Below, in pieces: positions 24,301-36,000 of a stretch of 64,000 bases of DNA. The stretch comes from Campylorhamphus procurvoides. Lineage: Eukaryota > Chordata > Aves > Passeriformes > Dendrocolaptidae. Position numbers and translations under genes: made by a program. The notes below the pieces were generated by a model, which saw only the letters and a program-made list of their open reading frames with translations, was not told the DNA's origin and ran no database searches. Numbering within the stretch: position 1 is the first letter of the stretch; every line of letters begins with the position of its first letter. The stretch spans positions 1,109,481-1,173,480 of the forward strand of contig WBMV01001910.1 in NCBI GenBank assembly GCA_013396655.1. The letters run 5' to 3'.

Positions 24301-27300
24301 TAAAATCCTCCAAACACTCTCTAACGCTGCTCCCTTTCCATGCCAGTCCTCATGCTCACCCACATGCCCACTGTGAAAACCAGCCTTACGATGGGAACTG
24401 CCTGGACTGAATTTGCAAAAGCCACCACTTCCTCCACTGCTGCCTTTGGCCAATAAAATACCAAGCTTTGATTGCCATGACGCATTCTGGAGAGCTCATT
24501 TACTCAGGTACTTTTAAATCATAAAGGGCATTTGTTGCCCTTCTTCAGGTAAGGGTGGAAGAGTAAACTGTCTTTGTACAGGTGTCTCTGGTAGCGTTGT
24601 GTTTGCCTCTAGGGACAGTGTTGGTGCCGGCAGCGGCACAGCAGGCTGTCATCCTGTATGGTGCAGAGCAGAGCCACTACCACAGCTGGAGCACATGCCA
24701 GGAAGATTATTCACGCTCCTTGTACCTCATGTATAACTTCCTGATGCTGCACAAAACTATAGCTTTAGGCCTCCAATCTCTCACGACAGATAAAGAAAGG
24801 GTTTGACCACTCGTGGCTGCTGAGGAAAGGCGGAGAGCCCAAAATAAACACAAGTACTGCAAATTGCTTCTGCTACTGCTAGTTTCAACAACAGAGGAGT
24901 CCACCAAAAGAGCTGATTTACAGAGAATGCCTCATGTCAGAGCCAAGAGTCTAAATATGCTGCCTTTTAAGATGCACACAATCTGTTATGCCAGACTAAT
25001 TACCAAAACAGAGGCGTATTTGACAGGGACTGCACTAATAAAACAACTCTTGCTGGTGTCAGGTGTTTCAGCAGTCTATGTCATGGCTCACACTAAATAA
25101 AATACACTGCATCCAAGGAGACATCAACAAGCCACCACCACGTCAGCTCCTGTTCACTTACAGCCACACGCCAAAGAAATTACAGCACTGCAGTTGATAG
25201 ATTTAAGTTCACACTCTTCACGAAGTCACAGAAACTCATGCGCCTGTTTTCTAACAGTCATCTGTGCCTTTAGAAATATTCCCTCACATAATTACATGCC
25301 GTATGGTACATTATGTGATAACAGAAGTTAAAAGTGTAACAGAGAACTTGTTCAAGCTTAATTGGAAATGATTTTCATCCCCTTTTAAGGACTCACAAAT
25401 CCATGTAGCAGGTCTTTGGCCTTCTTACAGCTTTGGAGCTGAGGCTTGTCCTGCCTGGAGGAGAAAGATAAATGTCCTCTGAAGTTCTGGCCTGTTGGCA
25501 GTAAATTCCAATGGAAAAAGCTTCTATCTTTCTCCTTCTTTTCACAATGTCTGATTTCCAGTTGTGTATCATTTATCTACTAGATGCCTACAGAGACCAA
25601 ACTTTGGTCTATAATTTTAATTCCTTATCCAAAAATTGTGTTGCCTAGGGTTGGACAGAAGTTGTTGCATGATGATGCAGGAGAGAAGAGAACAAGCACA
25701 GCAGCAAGATCAGGTGGAGCTTTCTGTCCTTACACATGAATATCAATGGCATGATCTGTGATGAAGGACAGATCAAACAACCTCCTCCACGCTCTCCAGC
25801 TAAAACAGATTTTGCAATGAATATTTAGTAAATGAACAAAAAGAGATCCTCATGAGTTACCCTACAGCCTTCCTAGTCTATCCAACTAGGCTCAAGTCCA
25901 TATCAAGAAGCATTAAAAGACTGCTAGGTGAATAAGACCACAGCTGAGTGTGCCACTTCAAAGATGTTTTCATAATCTATCCTGCAGAAGTTACCTATAT
26001 CTTCATTCAGTTATAACAATTTTCTGAAGAAACAAACCTTTATGTGTATCTTTGCCACCACTACACTGCAGTGAAAGAGCAGTTCCACACAGACTACAGG
26101 TTAGGACCAAGGGACCTTCCTAATCCCATGATCACATAAACTTACTCCAACTTCAAATCATTACTTTGAAATGATAGAGGGGCCTGGCAAATCTGATTTG
26201 TCAGCTCAAGCAAACAGTACTGCTGTGCTGTTTGTGCAAACCCCCCCAGTCTGACATTTTATCACACTCCCTAACTCCACACCAACAGGTCTTTCCTTGT
26301 ATGTGAAACCCAGAAATGGACACTGCTGTTTAGTTGTCGCCTTCACCTTGGAAACCTGAAGACTGCTTAACAGTAAATTACAGTACACAGCAATTCCCAT
26401 TTCCCACGTAAAAGCAGAAGTTTAATATCAAAGTTTCTCTGTGTATCTGCAAATTAAAAGATTCAAAGCCCTTTCAGCTTTCATGCCAAACAATCAATCG
26501 GTGCAAAGAACAGTTTATTCTTCAACTCTGCCTTTGACGTAGGCACAATACAACAGGCAAACTATTTTAAAGGGACTACAGCTGAATCAGCTTCCAAAGT
26601 GCTACTCCAGACCGAAATATTAAAGGGCAGTGCAGGCAAAACAGCACCAGAAGCCAGCAGCCAGCAATGCGCATCACAGATTAATTTATCTCAATTAGCA
26701 TAGCAATTTTCTGCACATTTTCCAAAAAGCACCCATCAGTTTGCCTAAAAATAGGATCAAAACCACCATGCAAATTGTTGTCACAGCTCAAAATGCTAAT
26801 CAGTTTTTTAAGGACACATCAGCCCATGTGCAGACAGGTTAAATTTAAGGCACAGCCATGACCGAGAAGCTAAATGCTCTCCTTTGAAAATGCTGAATGA
26901 AGAGGTCAGCCTGTCTTTGAATCACCAGTCACAAGTTGAGCAGTAACAGGAGAAGCAGGTAGCTTTTGGTATAGAGGTCATAACTACATGTACCTGCCCC
27001 AGTCAGTGCTTCTAAATCTAATGCACACTGACTCTTCCATGCACACCTCCTCTCTCCTTTCATGCTTTACTGATCCTTTTTGCTAATCAATCAGAAGAAC
27101 TAACACTTATATTTTTGTCCCTCCTCTTGAGAATGTGGATGAATGATTAAAGCTGCCAGGGTAACCTCTTTGGCATGCATGCCAATAACTCCCCACCTAA
27201 TAGCCTTTCCTCTGCCTCCATGCCCTGGCCCACTGGTGATTACTGCAATCCCTTGAAGTGGTCAAATTGCAGGGCAGACCCCATGGAAACCTATTTAGAG

Positions 27301-29995
27301 CTGTTCTAGTTCATACCAAAGAATAATGTTTTTAATACAGATTGTTCTTTTTAAAACCCTACAAAGGCAGCTGTAATCAATCGTAGTGGAAGCACTGCAA
27401 ACCTCCACTAGTTTCAAAAGCCCCATATTGATTCCTTTCCAGCCCATAGATTTCAACAAAATAACCCCATGTGAGGAATCCAGAGTCAACTAACATGAAA
27501 TCATTTAAATTAAGATCTTTTTGCCATTAGTAGCAAGAATTAGCAATAAACTGTCTCAATCAATTACATTCCTTTCACATAAACAGGGAAGTCCTGTATA
27601 AAACAACTATATAGTTACATTAAATACCAATTAAATATTACTAGCAAGAGTTATGTATAGCAACTGAAGCTTGTCAAAGGTGAGGAGGAATCAGACTTCA
27701 CAGCTTAAAGACCAAGCATTTTCAATTTGCTATCACTGTTACTCTTTCCACTGTGACAGTCTTCTCAGGCACAGACAGCAAACACAGACAGCATTGAGAG
27801 ACCAGGTACATGCTTGTGAGATACCTCTTTGTATCCCACATCCCCACACAGTAAGAAAACAAAGATGACTTTATTGCTATTTCCAGGTGTCAACTCCCAC
27901 TCATCTCACTGGTCTCCAAGATTAAGTTGTTGGATTCAGCATTCTGATCCCATCTTACTTAACTGAATTTTTGCTACAAAGGCTTGGTGTTCATATCATA
28001 TCCTCTTTGATGCATACAAAGATAAGAAATGAATTTACTTCACATGGGATAAAACACCACTCTAATAACTTCTACTATAAAAACAGTTGAGTGAAATCAG
28101 AGATAGGGTGGCTTGTACCAGCTATATGGCTTCAGAACCAGTCTTCTGTCGGGTATGCTGCCCTTCAGGCATGACGCCCCTCCTTTCACCAGGGAGAAGG
28201 AACTAATGCATCACCAACACAAGCCTGCCTGACTGCCCAGCTGAAGATGACACACAGGCTGGGCTGGGAGGACACAGCATCCTGCCAGCAGTGCCAGCCA
28301 AATTCCAAGTCAAGTGGGCCTAAGGCAAGAAGGATTTTCCCTCCTGCCCTCTCTCTGTCTTTGACTCTTCTGACAGCTTCCTGGGGATTACAGTTCAGCA
28401 TCAGACTGGACAAAGGAACCATGTGGACCATTTCTTCTGAAGATATATACAGCCCAGAGCTGCATTCAGAAACTCGATGGATATACTGAGCAAAACCACT
28501 GAAAGAGAATTTCTACTATATTATTAGGAATTTCTCCCCACACCGTTGCCTGTATCAACTGCGCAGCAAGACAAAGCAAGGCAGAGCCTCGGTGAGGCAG
28601 TCTGCTGTCAGCCTCCATACCTGCTACACTTCCACACACCACAACAATTATATTGCATTCATATTCCTGAGAAGAACCAGCTAACAGATGTCTGCTCTTA
28701 AAAAAAACCCACAAATGTACTTGGAAAGCATCAAGCTGAAACTGCATTCTAGAAGGTACACTAGAATAAAAGGCTACTTCCACAAGCAGTGGAAAGGCTG
28801 ACATCAGATTTCCTACATAGGTTCTGTGCTCCACCACAAGCGCAGCCTCTGCTCCTTTGCCCTGTGCTACTGCTTCCCTATGAGCTGTGCACATGGATAT
28901 GGCAGAACATGGATCTAAAAACTCTGAAAATGAATATACAGTAATTTCTCAAAATAAAAGTTTAAACTGGAATTACAGAAGGGACTACCTTCAACCAGTA
29001 CATCACTTTTATTTTTTTATTTTTCTTTTTTTTATTTAAAGCATGGTCAAGAAAACTGCTGCTTTAACTGAAGTTTTAGTGATAACATAATCTCTCCCAA
29101 TTATCATAAGCAATTACCTTTAATAAAATTGTCTGAAATAAGCTTTACATTGATTATCTTCAGGTGATGTTTTTAAAATAATGCTACAAAAAACTAGTAG
29201 CAGAAGAACTACGTTTGTAATGAAGGTAGGGACAAATTACACTGTATTTGATAAATTTGCTTCCCGTGATTTACAGGACAATAAGCCAAGTAAGTTGTTT
29301 GACAGCATTTTTAACAGCTTAGATCTCACTTAAGAGTAAAATACAACAAAGACTCTTAATGGTATTAAGTATCTTCTAACAAAGAACAATTCTTTCTTTC
29401 TAGCATTCATACTTTAAATCAGAGTTCTGTTAGAGGGAATAAAGATTTCAGTATTTCTATAGCAAAACTTCAAATATTCATATAGATGTCCCAGCACCAT
29501 CAATACAAGGTTAGCAGCACTCTGCAATCTTTACTGCCTTATCAACAGTCTAAAGCTTTTAAAAATCTATATGCCTACAAAACCTCCTGGAGCTGTTACA
29601 CATTGAGGATTTCACAGAATTATTGACCTGGGCAGCCTCTTTATCCTCAGTAAGTTATTTTAAGCAACTTTCTGCCAGCAAGCAAGTCTCTTTGTTAGGC
29701 TTTGTCTGTATTATTGCTAAAGCACTGCTTACAATACAGCACAAAACAGGGAAGTACTAAGCAGAAACCAGAAAGAGGTCTGTCAAATTCTCTTTTTATT
29801 TCTTTTTTTCCTGATATGCTTCTAATGCCCTACAGACCACTGCCCTGCTGCCTGGAATCCTTCTATGCAGCTGAGCCACCTCCTGAGAGGGGGCAATGTG
29901 AATGCACAGCAGACAAAACAGACCAAATCCATGTATTTTTGGGATCATGTTCTCTAACTTGCCCACATTCTTTTGCCTTGTTTGCACTTCTACAC
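18321..29995 (-). other. SDC2 intron 1, 3'-proximal part
   Basis: The intron ends at the exon 2 acceptor (CTGTTTTCCAG). No coding exon or transposon is recognised in this stretch. Notable points are a G10-A-G6 run at 19813-19829, a possibly conserved homeobox/octamer-like AT-rich block around 26670-26890, and a 16-bp palindrome at 27170-27185. Open frames of up to about 158 codons (for example minus strand 22050-21574) show no family resemblance and are probably chance. Assignment to intron 1 rests on the absence of exon 1 and the known very long first intron of vertebrate SDC2. Confidence 0.75.
27170..27185. repeat. Perfect 16-bp palindrome in intron 1
   Basis: TTGGCATGCATGCCAA equals its own reverse complement. 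It contains TTGGC and GCCAA half-sites, as in nuclear factor I sites, but with a 6-bp spacer where the consensus has 5. Any regulatory role is inference. Confidence 0.6.
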
Positions 29996-29996
29996 A

Positions 29997-30028
<32 letters not shown>

Positions 30029-30075
30029 TCTCTCTCTATGTATCTATGTATCTATGTATCTATCTATCTATGTAA
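29996..30075. repeat. Composite microsatellite (TC)n-(TATG/TATC)n
   Basis: A TC dinucleotide tract interrupted by one TA is followed by ATGT/ATCT tetranucleotides (TATGTATC and TATCTATC units) up to about 30075. Such compound tracts are usually length-polymorphic. Confidence 0.95.
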
Positions 30076-33000
30076 ATCTTGTAGAGAAACAGAACCTAGC
30101 AAGTGTGTTTACCCACTAAGAAAACACATCATCTGGCTTGGGAGTTGAGGAAGAAAACAATAAAGAGAAGTAAGTTTTTCATACTTCAAACTAAAACCCC
30201 AAACACTCTGTTCTATTCTTAAATTCCTTATCAGATAAAGGTCTTCAGCTTGAGGATCAGATTTCTTTGGCATGGTAGAAAAAGCAAATCTCAACTCAAT
30301 ACATATCAGCATATATCAAAAAGCAATCTCATGGTCTTGTGCAGGCTTGTGCCTGGAGGTATCAACAGAGAAGGCCAGTGCTAGCACAGCAGTTTTCCTT
30401 GGATGTAACTTAGAACAACCACAGTTGGCCAGCCGCATCCATCCTTCCACTTTTCTACTTATGAAAAATATTTACGCTGTGATCCTGTTTGTGGAAGCAA
30501 CTCTTGCTTGCACTTTTAATTTGAAGCCTTGTATCTTGAAAGCTTGTACGCCCAGTGACACATACTACCCCTAGCTGTCATCAGAACTACTAGCACGTAC
30601 CCTGTTTTAATGCAAGAGAACGTCATAAAATCTATTCAACTGACAGCCTACACAGACACAGAGAAAATTTAGATTTGATATCAACTTCTGTATCACACTT
30701 GATAACTAGACTCTCAGCTCAGGGCCAAGACAAACAGAGGAAGCTGCCCAGGGAGAAATATAAAAAATTTAAAAGATTTAAATTTGAATCCACAAAATCT
30801 TTGCTAGTGATATTTTATTTCTGGATGATAGATCAACTTTCCTATTTTCTTGTTAAACCTGTACCTTGCAGAGGGAATAGAAAGAATGGATGTTTTCTAA
30901 GTTATCAATTCTGTAATGCTTGTGAGTACCACAGAAACAAATTCTAAGCAATATCTTAGGGAAGCAACTAATTCAGCACTGACATCTTTCTGCTACTTAA
31001 CATGGTTAAGGATTGGCAAAAATAGCAGACACAATGAATAAGTAAGCTGTCAACCCTCTGTTATGCTAGATAAAGCACGGATGTATTCCAATTATCTGCA
31101 CCTTATTTCCAACAGTTCTGCTTCAAAAATACAGCACATAATCTGCTCCATACAGCTGCCAATCAAATGGACAAATTCTCTAAAGTTTTCATTGTAGATA
31201 TGTCCAGAGCAATTGCATTTAGCAAGGCTATCCCCAGATTAATAACAAAACTTTAATTCAAACCACAGTTTTTTCTCTACAAGCAATAAAAAGGGGTTGT
31301 TACACTGATGGCATTAGAAAGCTTCTTAGTTCCTGTTTCTGTTTGCTTCAGTAAAAGGATCACTAAGCACTCAGAAACCAAGCAAGCAAAAAGGGGTTTC
31401 ATCAGCCTAAGTGATACGGATGTCAGCTGCTTAATAGACCTGACCTCGCACAAACCTGCTCACCTCCCTAGGTTAAGTGAGCTTAAAAAAAACCCCAAGG
31501 ACAAAGAAGGAAGGTGTAAAAACTCTGCTTAGGGACACCATACAGCAACACATTCAGACTACTGCAAGACAACACAGAATAGTTTTGCAACATTACTAGT
31601 AAAGTTGTATATATATAGCTAAGAAACTAGAGGTCAACGACTGCATTTCAAACGACACCAATGCATCATAAAGCAACATTTTAACATTAATTCTAACATG
31701 CAGCTAGATAGAAGAATGCTCCTGTAATGTGAGTTTAGTACAAAGTATAAAGGAGTTTTCTATCCTACAATAATATTGTTTTTAAGTTCTTCTCAAATTA
31801 GACATCTGAATAAGAATAAACCTCTACTCAGAGGGCAGAGCATGAAGTATGTAAATCAGGTTTCCTGATAAACATACATGATCAAATTAGATGAAGAAGG
31901 AAGTTATTGATAAATACAATTCTGCAGACAATATAAATGGAGGCAGCTTTTTATGGCATGTTGGGAAGAAGAATGTAAGGAGGCAACTGCAACATGTTAC
32001 ATCATGGAAGGCAGCATTTGATTACTCGCTTTGACCAGAGAAGAAGAAGAGATCAGAAAGACACTCTCACATGCTATTCACAGGGACAACAACTGAAGGA
32101 AGGCAGATGATGACCAAGAAGCATTTGAGAACTGAAGATAATTTCTGCTGAAAATTAAAGTTATGTCAGTAGCGGATGTCTCTTCTTAAAAGTCACTCAG
32201 TAGCTGATGTCCCTTCTTAAAAGTCACTCAGAAGTTAATTCAATTACATAATGACATGAGGAATAAAGACTATTAAGCAGAGCAATACAATACCTACTGG
32301 CATTTTGATAAAAGCAGAGTCATCAGCTCATTTCATTTCTTTAAAAACCATGAGTCCCTGCTGGACACATTCCACTGAAACTAATGACACTTGTCCAGTG
32401 AAAGCTGTGCTTTCCTTGCAGAAAAAAATTGGCTTATCAAGATGTGGTGGCACCTCGAGAGTTTGCTGTGCTGAAACTGCTCATCTCACAGCCTGGCAGA
32501 GCATGAGCCCCTCCAGAGACTAAGGGCCCCAGCTCAGCTCCTGACAGGGTCTGTCCTTCCTCCATTCATCACATGTGCACACACAGGCCCATGGAGCACT
32601 CCCTGGGGAAACCTCTGATGCGCTGGGAGAGCTGATTACTGCTGGCTTACAGCTCAGATGGATGCAACCAAAAGGCTTAACAAGCCTTCATTTCACTGAG
32701 TTAGTCTGAAGGGGGAAAAAATGAACAGTTATGAAGAACACCACCAAAAAAAGTGACATAAAGCACAGCGCAAAGCTTTGTGCCTCCCAGAAAGATAGGA
32801 ATTGCTCTTTATTTTCTCCCCAGACACCATATCCTTCATGAGCCCATTGACAAAAAAGAAAGACCAAGCCATGCTCTGCAGGTCTAGTATTTCTGAAATC
32901 AGGCCACCAGGAGCAGGAGGGAGAGGAAGAGGCATGTCCCACTGGTCCCCTGCCCATGGCATGGGCAGCCACTGGCCCTGGGAATGCTGCTGCTCCTCCC

Positions 33001-36000
33001 ACGCACCATCTCAGCAGCCACCAGCTTCAGGCAGGCAGCAAATGGCACTGAGAGCTAAAAGCATCCCTCCAGGCAAGCCACAGCCTGTTTTACAGACAAT
33101 GAGGTGTTTTCTTCGTTACTTTTCCAGTAGGGCTGGTTTGAAGTGGCACACCATTTGCATTCAGAGAGAAAACCCTCATTTTGTCATCAGAAAGCTGGGG
33201 AGAAATTTCCAGTGAGCCAGTGTGCCCACTGGACACAAATTTGTCCCTGCTCACTTTGTGCCAGCTCTGATGTAAGCCCAGCTAGCGCTGGCCAGCCAAC
33301 AGGGCCTGGTTTTTTGAAACCCCATTTTGTGAGGATGACAGAGGGCTGTGTTGTTCCCCTCTCTGTGTTCATTACAGCTACAGTTCAGAGGTAACACAAA
33401 GTGGAAAGCATTTGGGTTCAGAACAGCCAACTGCAGTCCTTCAGCACTTACTGAAACAAACAATAGAAGCAGCACTTAAAAGATTTGACCTGAAAACTTT
33501 GGTACATACAGTCTGTATGTTGAGGGATGGGTGCAATAGTATTGCCCTTTTTTTTTTTCTTTTTTAAACCAATACATGAGATTCAAATAAAGGGATAGTT
33601 TAGGATACCTCACACCACTGCTCCACCTTATACTGTCTTAGGAAATGAACATGCATTATTGATTTACAAACAGGATACATAGTATCCTACATATCCTGGG
33701 ATATTCTATTATCAATATATACTAAGCCCTATCATTTGCAAGTTAAAGCTCATATTCACTGAAACAGTCACTAAGAGGAGCCAGTTTTTCCCTCACTTTC
33801 AAGTTTCCTGCATTGTATCACATAGCTGAAGGTTTCCATCATGCTGGAGAAGACTATCATCCATGACATTATGCAGCATTGAAGAAGCCAAACAGATTAA
33901 ATGGACATCTGCATTTCCAGTCTGCTATAAAAGTGGTTTAATACCAAGCAGTCTTTAAACAGTAAAACTGTCTGCAATTGCTGCTCTATAATCTGTGAGA
34001 AATCATTCAATCTCAGTGTTGAGCTTCCATTACTACTTCTCTGCAAGTAGATAGAAAAATTTCCAGGGCACATACTTCTTGTTTATACCCCAGCACTGAG
34101 GAGGAATTAAACACAGATTCAGTTTGCATTCACAGTGATCCTGGCACACATCAGGTCTCAGGCTTGTATTTTCAAAGCAAAGCACAGAAAGTACAGTGAA
34201 ACCTCCAGTTATGGTAACTATTTGGTATGTTACTTCCCCTCTGAATGTATCATTGCAGTAAATACCCTGAGGACTTGTCAAAGCAAAGCAGAGTATCCCA
34301 TCAGAACCCTCATCCTCAAGCTCTTTGAAACGTCGGCCCCTCAGAGGAGAGGTGCTCAGAGAGAGCACAGGACGCAGCTGCGGTCCCGTGCCACCACCAG
34401 TGGAGTCTGGCTGCTCCGGCTGGAAGCCAACACAAGCAACAGCATCAAACTCAACATCTTTTCCAGACTTGTTGCTTGACGTTGTAATGACTGCGGGATT
34501 AAGACTGTGTTGTTTGGGATTCAAAGGCTTACTTATTTTAGCAGTGTAATCTGTGTTGACACATTTTGGTTAAGATGGAAGTACCTCTTGTTCTCAGGGA
34601 GCTACATGGATACTGCCAGCAAACACTATGCACACTATGCAGCTGATGTCCCTGCTCAAGAAAACTGAAGGTGTTTGCACTTAAGCAGGGGAAGGCCAAG
34701 AAGATGTGGGCACTCTGGCCCAGCTATGGGATTCAGTTTGGACTGAGGCCAAAGCTAAAGACAGGTAGCTCCCAGAGGCTCAGCACACCTTGTGACAGGA
34801 TCATGCCTGGATTACCCTGCTTCCTCAGCTGGACGTCAACAGGCCCAGGCCATCCCTCTTAAGCAAGAGATGGCTTCCAGAGTGGATTAACACTTTTCAT
34901 CTTTTCATGTTCCTTTATTTTGTTGTCACACAGATCTCTCTGATGTGGTATTGAAAGCATATGGCTAACATCCACCACTTGTTTGGCCCCTTCACCCCCA
35001 CCCCAAAGCCAGGTTTCACGTGAAAGAGCCCTTTGCTTTATCTGAACTGGGCAGACAGGTTGTCCCACAAACGCACCAGTTACATCATTCAACTGAGTGC
35101 AGCAAAAGTGAAACAGTTCTCCATAACAGGGCTATCAGTGTTCGAATTCACATCTCTCAGCTGACAACTAGTTTAAAGGCAGCTCCTGCCCCGTGTATTT
35201 ATTCATGAATAAATCCTGAGTGTCTACCCAGCATGGTAGTTGGTCAAGACCAGGAGCCCAGGAGAAGGGCACTGCTCCTCACTTAGCTCTGCTGCTGAAT
35301 GCAGCCATGCAACCTTACTGGTGTCTCCTACATGGGCTGACGGTTTCAGCTGGCCTGATGAAAACTGCCATGGCCTTGAAACATAACATCAGTCTTGGAT
35401 GAAACCTAAGGTATTCTTCTGGTGTTACCTGCATCTTCTTCTACTCTCTGTGTCCCTCTGCTTGGCAGAGGGAGACAAAGGATCAAAGTGAGTCCCTCAA
35501 GAGTCACACGCACATTCCCTTCCCTCTCAGTACCTATGTACAGTTAGATCTAATCATTACAAATAGACTTCACTTGAAATTTTGAATTCACTGGCCTCAT
35601 GCTAGATTATCCAATCACAACTTTAATACGGCAGCAGCCTCAGATGAGGTGGGAAGACAGAAAGTCACTGTGTATTTCAAGCACCTAACTTTAACTCAAT
35701 TCAGAGTAGCTAAATTTAGGGCCAAAAGGTCCTTCTACAGATCAGTGACAAGAAGTATATTTCTCCAGGGGGCTGTTCACAGTCCTGATTTTAGGTGTGA
35801 TTTCAGACTCCTCAGTTAACAGTTGAGCAGTCTTTCCAACACATGTGAAGCAAGGGAATTAATCTCAGACTGAAACGACAGCTATAACATCAGATTCCAG
35901 TAGGTCTGAAGGAGTTTTGAAATAAAGCAATAGAGAGGCACATTGCAAAACCAGCAGATCATCTGCATCTTTCAGGGGAACAATTACTGTGACAACAGTG

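Noticed and set aside
24582..25100. Frames with hydrophobic runs (KYCKLLLLLLVS), considered as a signal peptide or SDC2 exon 1
   Set aside because: They are on the plus strand, opposite to SDC2, and lack the syndecan signal sequence and a phase-0 donor.
28466..28894. 142-codon minus-strand frame in intron 1
   Set aside because: No recognisable motif and composition like the surrounding intron; probably chance.
34623..34640. ACACTATGC repeated twice
   Set aside because: A 9-bp duplication is too short to be notable in 64 kb.
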